From positions 1-39,087 of the forward strand of contig CAMWHY010000011.1 in the NCBI GenBank assembly GCA_947174185.1: a stretch of DNA of 39,087 nucleotides, written 5' to 3'. This DNA is from an uncultured Lachnospiraceae bacterium (GTDB lineage: Bacteria > Bacillota > Clostridia > Lachnospirales > Lachnospiraceae). Each line of letters begins with the position of its first letter. The first letter of the stretch is position 1. This document shows, piece by piece, positions 7,727 to 16,398 of this stretch. A model generated the notes under the pieces. The model ran no database searches. It saw only the letters and a program-made list of their open reading frames with translations, and was not told the origin of the DNA. A program made the position numbers and the translations under genes.

Positions 7727-9229
7727 TTGGATAGAAAGATGAGAGAGACGATAATTGCATTGCTTCCGATTCTCTTGCCGGTCTTTATGGGAACGATCCT
7801 GTTGTTTTTAAAAAGGCTGAAAGAACGGAAGGTGATCCTATTCTATACCGGAACCGGTCTATTACTGACCGGGGTTTTAGCATGGAATGTAATTTTAAAT
7901 GCCAAGGATCAACAGGTGACGTTGTTCTGGCTGACGGAGCAGATCCCTGTCATGCTGAAGCCCGACGTACTGGGAAAAGTGTTTTTGATGGTCGTGACGG
8001 TTGTATGGATCTGTACAGGATTTTTCTCTTTCAGCTATATGAAGCATGAGAAAAATGAACGGCGGTATTATGGATTCTTTCTGATTACCTTTGGTATACT
8101 GATGGGACTTGGTCAGAGCGGCAATCTGGTGACGATGTATGCTTTTTTTGAATTTATGACGCTGGCAGCCTTTCCGCTGGTTATCCATAACCAATCGAGG
8201 GAAGCGGTCATGGCAGGTTTGAAATACCTGATTTATTCGTTCTTCGGTGCATACATGGCGTTGTTCGGCTTATTCTTTTTATGCAGATATGCGGATACCA
8301 TCACCTTTACGCCAGGTGGAACTTTAAATGCGGAACTGATTGCAGACCACGGACAGATGCTTTTGATCATTGCAGGTTTGATGATCCTTGGATTCTCAGT
8401 CAAAGCCGGGATGTTTCCGCTGCATGCATGGCTTCCCGCAGCGCATCCGGTGGCGCCGGCGCCGGCGTCTGCAGCGCTTTCCGGGATTATTGTTAAGGGC
8501 GGGGTATTTGCGATTTTACGTGTGATTTTCTATCTTTTTGGCGCAGATTTCCTTCGGGGAACCTGGGTGCAGACCGTATTTTTAGTGTTATCCCTTTTGA
8601 CAGTATTTATGGGTTCCATGCTTGCTTTTGGGGAGGATATTTTAAAGAAACGGCTGGCGTATTCCACGGTTAGTCAGTTATCGTATATTTTGTTTGGAAT
8701 CGCACTGCTGGAGCCCACGGCGGTATGCGGCTCCCTCCTTCACCTGATGGGTCATGCGCTGATCAAATCTACGCTGTTTCTCTGTGCCGGGGCAGTTATT
8801 TGCCGGAGCGGGTTTACCAGAGTTTCAGAGCTTCGGGGGATCGGTAAGCGTATGCCGGTGACGATCTGGTGTTTTACCATTGCATCGTTAGGGTTGATTG
8901 GTATTCCGCCGACATCTGGATTTATCAGCAAATGGTATCTGGCGACAGGGGCTCTTGATTCGGGGATTGCGGTCTTTCAATATGCAGGTCCCGTCATCCT
9001 GATCATCAGCGCGCTTTTGACCGCAGGGTATCTTCTGCCGGTGACGCTCAAAGGGTTTTTCCCGGGAGAACTGCAACAGGAAGCGGGTCATGATACATGG
9101 AAGAAATGTGAGGGGGACAGATTGATGCTGATCCCGCTTGTGATCCTGACTGCCCTTTCGGTACTGTTAGGGATGTTTCCCAATAGCATGTTAAATTACA
9201 TTGATGGGATGTTGAGTGGCATTATGTAG
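7727..9229 (+). CDS. Proton-conducting antiporter subunit 2 (MrpD/NuoN-like)
   Basis: About 500 residues from TTG at 7727, or 496 from ATG at 7739; the ribosome binding site (GGAAGAAAGG) does not decide clearly. Same Proton_antipo_M family as its neighbours. The helix 5 glutamate is in YAFFEFMT (residue 142 from TTG). Helix 7/8 carries VKAGMFPLHAWLPAAHPVAP and a later IIVKGG lysine. Helix 12 has SGFISKWYLA. The AHPVAPAPASA segment is also in subunit 4, so those two are probably closer paralogues. A second large channel subunit directly after an MrpD-type one is not part of the minimal mrp or mbh gene set. Confidence 0.9.
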   Translation: MDRKMRETIIALLPILLPVFMGTILLFLKRLKERKVILFYTGTGLLLTGVLAWNVILNAKDQQVTLFWLTEQIPVMLKPDVLGKVFLMVVTVVWICTGFFSFSYMKHEKNERRYYGFFLITFGILMGLGQSGNLVTMYAFFEFMTLAAFPLVIHNQSREAVMAGLKYLIYSFFGAYMALFGLFFLCRYADTITFTPGGTLNAELIADHGQMLLIIAGLMILGFSVKAGMFPLHAWLPAAHPVAPAPASAALSGIIVKGGVFAILRVIFYLFGADFLRGTWVQTVFLVLSLLTVFMGSMLAFGEDILKKRLAYSTVSQLSYILFGIALLEPTAVCGSLLHLMGHALIKSTLFLCAGAVICRSGFTRVSELRGIGKRMPVTIWCFTIASLGLIGIPPTSGFISKWYLATGALDSGIAVFQYAGPVILIISALLTAGYLLPVTLKGFFPGELQQEAGHDTWKKCEGDRLMLIPLVILTALSVLLGMFPNSMLNYIDGMLSGIM

Positions 9230-9251
9230 GGAAGGAGTATGATCTTGTCAT

Positions 9252-10727
9252 ATGAGTGAGGTAATGTTATTTATTATCGTTTTGATTCCGGTTTTGTGGA
9301 GTATATTGATTCCGATGCTGCCGTTTAAAAAGCGCGGTCATATGATGATATTTATTGAAGCAATCGTTCTGATCAACAGTATTTTAGTCTGGCTGCTTCT
9401 TTGGAATCGTCCGGAGGGTACTTTTACGCTGCTGAGGTTTACCGGTCATCTTTCGGTTACGTTCCGTCTGGATGGTATGGCATGCGTATTTGCCGGGCTG
9501 GTATCTGTCTTATGGCCGCTGGCAACCTTATATTCCTTTGAATATATGAAGCATGAAGATCATGAAAAGGTATTCTTCATGTTTTACACCATGACTTATG
9601 GCGTAACGCTGGGCATTGCCATGAGCGGCAATATCCTTACCATGTATTTCTTCTATGAACTGCTGACTCTGGTGACGACGCCGCTGGTGCTCCATACGCT
9701 GACAAGAGAAGCGATACTGGCATCCAGAACCTATCTGTATTATTCCCTTGGCGGAGCGGCATTTGCTTTTATCGGCATGATCTTTGTAGTCGTTTACGGG
9801 AATTCTATCGATTTCATTTACGGCGGCGTGCTTCATGCAGGCAGCTATCCGGGAGGAGATCAGGTTCTATTACTGATCTATGTGCTTGCTTTTATGGGAT
9901 TTGGTGTGAAGGCCGCTATTTGTCCCTTTAACAGCTGGCTTCCCAAAGCCGGTGTGGCGCCGACTCCGGTTACTGCATTGCTGCATGCGGTGGCTGTCGT
10001 AAAGTCCGGTGCATTTGCGATCATCCGTCTGACCTATTACTCCTTTGGCGTGGATTTCCTTCGGGGAACCTGGGCACAGTATGTTGTGATGGGGATTACC
10101 ATGTTTACGATCATCTATGGATGTTCCATGGCGGTGAAAGAACGTCATTTAAAAAGAAGGCTGGCGTATTCCACCATCAGTAATCTTAGTTATATCCTGT
10201 TTGGCGTGACGATTATGACGCCGCTTGGGTTGGTAGGCGCATTGGCACATCTGACGGCACATGCCATCATGAAGATATGTTCCTTTTTCTGTGCGGGGGC
10301 AGTCATCTATAAGACAGGAAGGAATTATATTTATGAGCTGGACGGCTTTGGAAGAAGGATGCCGAAGATTTTTGGGATTTTTACGATATCCGCGTTTGCT
10401 TTGATGGGCGTTCCCGGTCTGGCAGGATTTATCTCGAAATATTATCTGGCTTCAGCAGCAGTGGAGAGCGGCAATGCTTTGGCTTATTTTGGTGTGGGCG
10501 CAATTTTGATCTCCGCTATTTTAACAGCGATTTATATGCAGACGATCGTGGTCAGGGCTTTTTTTCCACAGGCAGGATTTGACTATCATACAATAGACGA
10601 TGTCAGAGACCCGAACTGGATGATGGTTCTACCGTTGACGCTGTTTTGTATCGGTATGCTGGCGTACGGCGTATATTCCAAACCCCTGATTGATTTATTT
10701 ACGAAGATTGCGTATGGTGCGTTTTGA
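9252..10727 (+). CDS. Proton-conducting antiporter subunit 3
   Basis: A 491-residue Proton_antipo_M family protein with about 14 helices. The helix 5 glutamate (FFYELLTL), the helix 7 lysine (GFGVKAAICPF), the helix 8 lysine (VAVVKSGAF) and the helix 12 lysine (AGFISKYYLA) are present. It deviates from its siblings in the helix 7-8 loop, which reads PFNSWLPKAGVAPTPVTALL: the usual His of PxHxWLPxAH is Asn and the second His is Gly. GGAAGGAGT lies rather far (about 14 nt) from this ATG, but an ATG closer to it at 9239 runs into a stop after six codons. Confidence 0.88.
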   Translation: MSEVMLFIIVLIPVLWSILIPMLPFKKRGHMMIFIEAIVLINSILVWLLLWNRPEGTFTLLRFTGHLSVTFRLDGMACVFAGLVSVLWPLATLYSFEYMKHEDHEKVFFMFYTMTYGVTLGIAMSGNILTMYFFYELLTLVTTPLVLHTLTREAILASRTYLYYSLGGAAFAFIGMIFVVVYGNSIDFIYGGVLHAGSYPGGDQVLLLIYVLAFMGFGVKAAICPFNSWLPKAGVAPTPVTALLHAVAVVKSGAFAIIRLTYYSFGVDFLRGTWAQYVVMGITMFTIIYGCSMAVKERHLKRRLAYSTISNLSYILFGVTIMTPLGLVGALAHLTAHAIMKICSFFCAGAVIYKTGRNYIYELDGFGRRMPKIFGIFTISAFALMGVPGLAGFISKYYLASAAVESGNALAYFGVGAILISAILTAIYMQTIVVRAFFPQAGFDYHTIDDVRDPNWMMVLPLTLFCIGMLAYGVYSKPLIDLFTKIAYGAF

Positions 10728-10801
10728 TGAGTTTTCAGGATATCAGTATATTTTGTAGTGCAGATTGACTATTGTTAATAAAAGAAGGAGTAAGGCAGCA
10801 G

Positions 10802-12955
10802 ATGAGTAAGGAAGAAACGATTCTGGATATATTATTGGCAGTTGCGGTTTTTTACCCTATGGGTGCAGCATTCGTGTCCTATGTGATCGGGCGGTTTTCT
10901 AAGAAAGCGAGAGATTATTTTGCAGACGTTGTGGTAATCAGCGAATTTGCTTTAGTGCTGTATCTGGCATTATATTATCTTATGATCGGGAGGAGTGTTT
11001 CTGCAGGGATATTGCGGTATCAGATTCCGGGGTTTGCGGGACTGGGTCTGCACTTTATGCTGGATGGCTTCCGCAGCGTGTATGTGGTGGTGGCGGCACT
11101 GATGTGGATGATGACAACGATATTTTCCAAGGAATATTTTAAGCATTACCATAACCGGAACCGATACTATCTGTTTCTTCTTCTGACCCTTGGCGCGACG
11201 ATGGGGGTATTCCTGTCAGAGGATCTTTATACAACATTTATTTTCTTTGAAATTATGTCCTTTACTTCTTATGTATGGGTTGCCCATGATGAGAAAAAAG
11301 AGTCTCTCCGGGCGGCGGAAACCTATCTTGCGGTTGCGGTGATCGGCGGTATGGTGACACTGATGGGATTGTTTCTGCTGTATCATGAACTGGGAACGCT
11401 GCGGATCGAAGATCTGTCGGCGTGGTCCGGTATAGAAGCGGCTGCGGGTAAGCAGCCGGATAAGACTATGATTTATATTTCCGGTGCGCTGGTCTGTGTG
11501 GGATTTGCCGCGAAGGCAGGCGCCTTTCCGCTGCATATATGGCTTCCCAAGGCACACCCGGTGGCTCCGGCTCCGGCTTCGGCGCTGCTTTCCGGTATAC
11601 TGACAAAGGCTGGAATCTTCGGGCTGCTGGCTGTCAGCTGTCAGCTTTTTTACGGAGATGCGGACTGGGGCAGTGCAATCCTGCTGATCGGAACGATCAC
11701 CATGTTTCTTGGAGCGCTTCTGGCATTGTTTTCTGTGGATCTGAAACGTACGCTTGCCTGTTCGTCCGTGTCACAGATTGGCTTTATCTTAGTGGGAATC
11801 GGCAGTATGGGACTGCTGGGCAACGAAAATGCGCTGTCGGCAAGGGGAACCCTTCTGCATATGGTAAATCATTCCCTGATCAAGCTGGTGTTGTTTATGG
11901 CGGCAGGAGTGGTATATATGAATATCCATAGGCTGAATCTCAATGAGATCCGGGGTTTTGGACGTAAAAAGCCGCTATTGAATGTAATCTTTCTGATGGG
12001 GGCTCTGGGAATCGGCGGTATCCCTCTGTGGAATGGATATGTCAGCAAGACGCTTCTGCATGAAGGAATTGTGGAATATACGGAACTTTTGAAGGAGGGC
12101 GTTGTTACGCCATCGATGTTTGGCATTTTTGGCATGGAGTGTATTGAATGGATATTTTTGATCAGCGGCGGTATTACCATTGCTTATATGACGAAACTTT
12201 ATCTTGCTGTTTTTGTTGAGAAGAATGCGGACGAAGAACGGCAGAAGGAATATGATGCGAATAAAAAATATATGAACTGGCAGAGTCTGGCGGCACTGAC
12301 GCTTAGCGCGCTGCTGCTGCCTTTGATGGGATTCTTTCCGAATGTGGTAATGGATAGTATCGCCGACGCCGGTACTTCTATGATGAATGCAGCGTCGCTA
12401 CATTCTAGTGTGGAATACTTCAGCGTAGAAAATCTAAAAGGCGCCGGTATTTCGCTGGTGATCGGCATTCTGCTGTATCTGGTTGTGGTGCGGCTGTTGT
12501 TGATGAAAAAAACAGAGTCGGGCAGGGAGTATGTGAACCGCTGGCCGAAGGTTATGGATCTGGAAGATTTTTTCTATCGCCCGTTGATCGGCGTTGTGTG
12601 TATCTTGGGGAGATTTGTCTGCAGAATCGGTGACAGTCTGGTGGATGGGATCGTCGTGTTGCTGCGTAAGACGGTTTATCGGGATAAGTCGCTGCCCTTT
12701 GAGCTGACGGAGGGCAATCTGTTTACTTATCATCTTGGAGAGTTCTTAAACTCCTGGGAGGAATGGCTGGATCAGAGATTTCCAAAGCGTAGGCGCAGAC
12801 GTAAAAAGGAAAAACGCAATTATGTCCATGAACTGGCCATGCGTTACTGGGAATTGACAGAGAATATGGTGGTTATCACAAGGACATTATCCTTTGGGTT
12901 TTTGCTGTTTTGTTTTGGATTTGTATTTATGCTGTTGTATCTGATGTTAAGGTGA
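10802..12955 (+). CDS. Large proton-conducting antiporter subunit 4 with C-terminal extension (MrpA/NuoL-like)
   Basis: A 717-residue protein counted from ATG 10802, which has GAAGGAG about 11 nt upstream; the frame is open further upstream but without a good start. The first ~470 residues are a Proton_antipo_M domain with IFFEIMSF (helix 5 Glu), AAKAGAFPLHIWLPKAHPV (helix 7), LTKAGIF (helix 8) and NGYVSKTLL (helix 12). The C-terminal ~240 residues add several helices and a very basic stretch (KRRRRRKKEKR, about residues 660-670) before a final helix ending at the C-terminus. The extension recalls the NuoL/MrpA C-terminus but lacks the DUF4040 and MrpB parts, which are separate genes here. 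Last antiporter gene of the run. Confidence 0.88.
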   Translation: MSKEETILDILLAVAVFYPMGAAFVSYVIGRFSKKARDYFADVVVISEFALVLYLALYYLMIGRSVSAGILRYQIPGFAGLGLHFMLDGFRSVYVVVAALMWMMTTIFSKEYFKHYHNRNRYYLFLLLTLGATMGVFLSEDLYTTFIFFEIMSFTSYVWVAHDEKKESLRAAETYLAVAVIGGMVTLMGLFLLYHELGTLRIEDLSAWSGIEAAAGKQPDKTMIYISGALVCVGFAAKAGAFPLHIWLPKAHPVAPAPASALLSGILTKAGIFGLLAVSCQLFYGDADWGSAILLIGTITMFLGALLALFSVDLKRTLACSSVSQIGFILVGIGSMGLLGNENALSARGTLLHMVNHSLIKLVLFMAAGVVYMNIHRLNLNEIRGFGRKKPLLNVIFLMGALGIGGIPLWNGYVSKTLLHEGIVEYTELLKEGVVTPSMFGIFGMECIEWIFLISGGITIAYMTKLYLAVFVEKNADEERQKEYDANKKYMNWQSLAALTLSALLLPLMGFFPNVVMDSIADAGTSMMNAASLHSSVEYFSVENLKGAGISLVIGILLYLVVVRLLLMKKTESGREYVNRWPKVMDLEDFFYRPLIGVVCILGRFVCRIGDSLVDGIVVLLRKTVYRDKSLPFELTEGNLFTYHLGEFLNSWEEWLDQRFPKRRRRRKKEKRNYVHELAMRYWELTENMVVITRTLSFGFLLFCFGFVFMLLYLMLR

Positions 12956-12987
12956 TGAATATTAAAATAGTGGAAAAGGAGATACGT

Positions 12988-14650
12988 ATGAAAAATTATT
13001 TCAAGAATCAGGTCCCTCTTATTTTAGTAGGAATATTTTCAACCATTGGATTGTTTTTATGGTATAAAGATTATTCTTATTTTTTCTGGGGGGGGGTATG
13101 AACCGATTGTTGCAATGGCAGAGGAAAGATATAAGCCCTGTTATGGAGAAGATATAAATGCTTTATATAATAGTGATTTTTCAGAGCGTCCGGATGTTAT
13201 TGAAGCGTTGGTATGGTATAGTTTAGAAAGTCATATGCAATTAAAGACAACGAATAATAGTGATTCATCATTATTTGTAAGCGTTTATGATTACTCAGAT
13301 TATATAGATCCTGTTTTGAAGGATCAAGTGATTGAAATTCTGCCGGGAGATCATTGGGCATATGATACGAAAGGCGGCTCCTATATGTTGGTTGTATATG
13401 GGAAGGCTGGACCAGAAGAATTTTCCTTTTCTGCAACGAATGCAGACTACATGTATCTATATAAAAATGTTGTTAAACATGTTTTATTGGGTTTAATACT
13501 CCTGTTATTTGTACAATTTATTTTTTCAATGAATTCGCAAATGAGAAAATATTTGAAAATATTTAATTTAGCGGCAGGCGGAATAGGTACTGTTGCAACG
13601 ATGTATATGGCAAATAATCCTATATGGGAAGATTATGTTATTAATAGTATTCAATTTTGTTCGATAGTATTAGCGGGCTATGCATTCGCTATTTCGTGGA
13701 TGGACAGTAAACATGCAGGGAATGACAGCACTGTAAACAAGGGGAGTGGAAATCAATACAGGTTCTTGGCAGCGGCTGTTGCTGCAATTGCATTTTCCTT
13801 TTTATTCTTTTCCAGAACCATGAATTCCAGAGAGGGATCATTCTTAAATTCATTAAGCTGGATGAATAAGGGGAATGTAAAGTCTTACGCAATCATGCTT
13901 ATATTGTTAGTCGTAATATTTCTGTTTTTGATGTTATTGCTTAAAAATAAATTCTATAATGCAAATGAGATCATATTTGATCATCATATAATGTATTCGT
14001 CGGTTCTTATATTCTGCGCTTGCGTTTCAAGGTTTATTTTCTATGGTAACGAAAGAAAGATACATAATAAATTTTTATGGTTAGTTATTTTTGCCGCAGT
14101 ATATCTTTTGATATATAAGATTATTTTTTGGTATTCAAAAAACAAAAGTTCAATTCTGATTAAAAGAAAATATCTGGGAAACTTTTTCTGCTTTTTGGTA
14201 TATGGTATTGTTGTTTTTGCTTCTTCCTTAAAACAGACGATTATTAATTGCTGGGGGAAGGGAGTTGCAGATATATATCATGCCCATTGGTATTTTAGCC
14301 GTATCCCTTATGTGGTAAATGGGGACGCTTTTGCGGGCGGAATAGTTGATGTTTATGGTCATTACGGATTATGGTATAAACCGATAATGGATATTTTTGG
14401 AAATACTTCGCTGGTTATTGGAGTTATATTTGGAATTGCTAATGCAGTTACAGTTTCAATCTTTTTATATATGATACACAAAATGACGGACAATTTGGTT
14501 ATTCGGCTGTGCGGCGCAGTGGCATTGGGTGTTTCGTCTATTATGGCATGGCTATATCCAATGACATTAACAGGTAGGCTGTTTGTAGTGGCAATTACTA
14601 TGTTTTTTACAAAAAAACATGCGATTGTATTGACAAAGGCTGCACAATGA
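12988..14650 (+). pseudogene. Polytopic membrane protein of unknown function, frameshifted in a G9 run
   Basis: AAAGGAGA precedes ATG 12988, which encodes a signal-anchor-like helix (PLILVGIFSTIGLFLWY) and stops at 13099-13101. The remainder, from 13097 in the +1 frame, continues as about 518 residues: an extracytoplasmic domain of roughly 120 residues, then around ten hydrophobic helices. The switch lies in nine consecutive G at 13088-13096; eight G would join ...FFWGG to YEPIVAMAEE in frame. It is therefore either a phase-variable gene, a genuine disruption, or a homopolymer error. The late segment GGIVDVYGHYGLWYKP suggests a GT-C-type membrane glycosyltransferase or polymer-related protein, but this is weak. 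The gene is clearly more AT-rich than the antiporter genes, hinting at transfer. Its TGA overlaps the next ATG (ATGA). Confidence 0.6.
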
Positions 14651-15660
14651 AAAAAATATATGGCATTGAAATTACGGGAGTTATTGCTGGAATATTCAAT
14701 ATTATCAGTTCTACTGATGCGGGAATAATTTCAAATGTTGTATGGGCATTAGCCGCTTCTTTCTTTATGGTTTATGCTGTGGAAAAGAAAAAAGCTGAAA
14801 CAAAAGTTTCAGAAAAAATATTAACGACATTAAAAAGCATAATATTTCATTTTCTTTTGTTTGCGGTACAGATATTATTGGCATATGTAATAATTAAGGT
14901 GTGGAATTATAACCATGCAGATATTCCGTTCCATAGAATCTTAGAATATGCAGATGAATTTAATATAGAGTCTGCAGGTTATGATCAAAATAATAAATTT
15001 ATTTTTCAAAATAGTGTATGGATTTATGTTTTAATTACATTTATGTCCGTGTTTTTATGGAAATTTAAAGCGTTGCTGGCATACTATACTGACGGAGATA
15101 GAGGTCTAAATATAAAGGATATTTTTATCTTTTCATTTTCTGTAATGTCTTTGGGAATGTTTGTATTTTATGTATCCAGACCGGAAGATTTCTTATGCGT
15201 AGGAAACTTATTAATTGTGTGCATCTGCTTACTATCTGATAAAGCAGTATCTTTATTAAGCCGTTGTGAGAGTGGAAAACATATCACATGTGAAAACATT
15301 ATTGAAACGGTGATAATGACAGGATGCGTGCTTGTGTTTACTGTGGGATTTTTCAATGTGGATAATGCAGTGAAAAATGAATATGATTATATTGTTAAAT
15401 ACCATCAATTGGACTGGCAAAGGATGACGGTAGAATTTGAAGAGTTTAAGAAGGAAGTTCCGGAAAATACATATGTAGCAGATAATCTTGGATTATCTCT
15501 GGTTTACATGAATATTGGCAGAAAAATGCCTGATCGTATAGAGAACTGTGATTATATCATATGCTGCGGATCAGCTGAAGACTTTAATATAAATATTGAG
15601 TATGTAAAAGCTGTATTTGTGGACGCGATAGAGTATGATCTGTATCGAATCGACAGATAA
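14647..15660 (+). CDS. Polytopic membrane protein of unknown function
   Basis: A 337-residue, AT-rich gene sharing the ATGA overlap with the preceding reading frame, so the two are translationally coupled and probably act together. About seven hydrophobic helices fill residues 10-240. They are followed by a soluble C-terminal domain (about 245-337, from NAVKNEYDYIVKYH to YDLYRIDR) with a DYIICCGSAEDF segment. This plan (helices, then a small outer domain) is common in GT-C membrane glycosyltransferases, but no catalytic motif is evident and I do not recognise a family. The two proteins could equally be halves of one ancestral protein. It converges with the radical SAM gene; only 11 nt separate the two stops and no terminator is visible. 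Confidence 0.6.
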   Translation: MKKIYGIEITGVIAGIFNIISSTDAGIISNVVWALAASFFMVYAVEKKKAETKVSEKILTTLKSIIFHFLLFAVQILLAYVIIKVWNYNHADIPFHRILEYADEFNIESAGYDQNNKFIFQNSVWIYVLITFMSVFLWKFKALLAYYTDGDRGLNIKDIFIFSFSVMSLGMFVFYVSRPEDFLCVGNLLIVCICLLSDKAVSLLSRCESGKHITCENIIETVIMTGCVLVFTVGFFNVDNAVKNEYDYIVKYHQLDWQRMTVEFEEFKKEVPENTYVADNLGLSLVYMNIGRKMPDRIENCDYIICCGSAEDFNINIEYVKAVFVDAIEYDLYRIDR

Positions 15661-15671
15661 GGGAAAAGGCG

Positions 15672-16298
15672 CTATGTTATATAGGAAAATACCTCAATGT
15701 TGTCAAAACCCATTTCCTTTAACTGTTCTGTGGAATGTTGGATATGTTCCTCAGTATTGAAAGACGGTATTTTCGGAACGCGGATACGGATATGTTCTGG
15801 GGACACGCTGCGGGCAAGCAGCGAAAGATTGTCAAGGACAGGTCGGATCGGCGCACCGGTATAGGCTTCATAGACGGACGGATCCAGATCCTTAATATCC
15901 ACGATAAAATCATTTATTACCCCCAGTGCCTTTTCAAGCTGTGCAGCAGGGACATTCAACGAGGTTTCCGCTGTGAGAAGATACTCCGGTCCGCATACAG
16001 CGCGGAATTGCCGGATAAAGTCGGCATGCAGAAGCGATTCCCCACCGCCAAAGGTTACGCCCCCTCCGGTTGCAAGAAAATATAAATGATCGATTTTTAC
16101 CTGATCGTAAAGCTGCTCCGGTGTCATCAGGGTGCATTTGTCAAGTGTTTCAGGATTCCAGGCATGGGGATTAATGCAGTAACGGCATTGCAGGGGACAG
16201 CCGTAAGCGCCGACCAGGGTGCTTACGCCTGTACCGTCTACGGTAAGTCTGTGCCGTTGGATAGCAAAGACGGGGAGTGTTGGGATGTTTTTATCCAT
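15672..16298 (-). CDS. Radical SAM protein, glycyl-radical-activase-like
   Basis: A 208-residue protein counted from ATG 16298, which has AAAGGA 8 nt upstream; an upstream ATG at 16331 gives 11 more basic residues but no better site. The SAM-binding 4Fe-4S motif is C34-x3-C38-x2-C41 in GAYGCPLQCRYC. The glycine-rich motif TGGGVTFGGGESLL and IVDIKDLDP place it in the pyruvate formate-lyase activase / COG1180 group. It is shorter than PFL-activase (~245) and has no extra ferredoxin insert. No glycyl radical enzyme gene is nearby, so a classical activase role is not supported. Its neighbour on the same strand, 100 bp upstream, encodes a Cys-rich protein that is the best candidate partner. The substrate is unknown. 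Confidence 0.85.
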   Translation of the reverse strand: MDKNIPTLPVFAIQRHRLTVDGTGVSTLVGAYGCPLQCRYCINPHAWNPETLDKCTLMTPEQLYDQVKIDHLYFLATGGGVTFGGGESLLHADFIRQFRAVCGPEYLLTAETSLNVPAAQLEKALGVINDFIVDIKDLDPSVYEAYTGAPIRPVLDNLSLLARSVSPEHIRIRVPKIPSFNTEEHIQHSTEQLKEMGFDNIEVFSYIT

Positions 16299-16316
16299 GT
16301 GCCGATCCTTTCGTTT

Positions 16317-16367
16317 TTTATTGTTTCGCAATTGGCTATTGTCAAACTTCTTTTATTCAGTTTGACA
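16317..16367 (-). promoter_or_regulatory. Candidate promoter with inverted-repeat operator for the radical SAM gene
   Basis: TGTCAAACT (16340-16348) and AGTTTGACA (16359-16367) form a perfect 9-bp inverted repeat with a 10-bp centre. On the minus strand the inner copy supplies a TTGACA -35 box (16345-16340), followed after 17 bp by AATAAA (16322-16317; four of six -10 matches). A repressor bound here would cover the -35 region. Confidence 0.45.
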
Positions 16368-16398
16368 TGAAACATTTACTAATAGGGTCTTTGATACC

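Noticed and set aside
15735-16370. Open frames on the plus strand across the radical SAM gene
   Set aside because: The minus strand encodes clear CxxxCxxC and GGGVTFGGGE motifs; the plus-strand frames are shadows.
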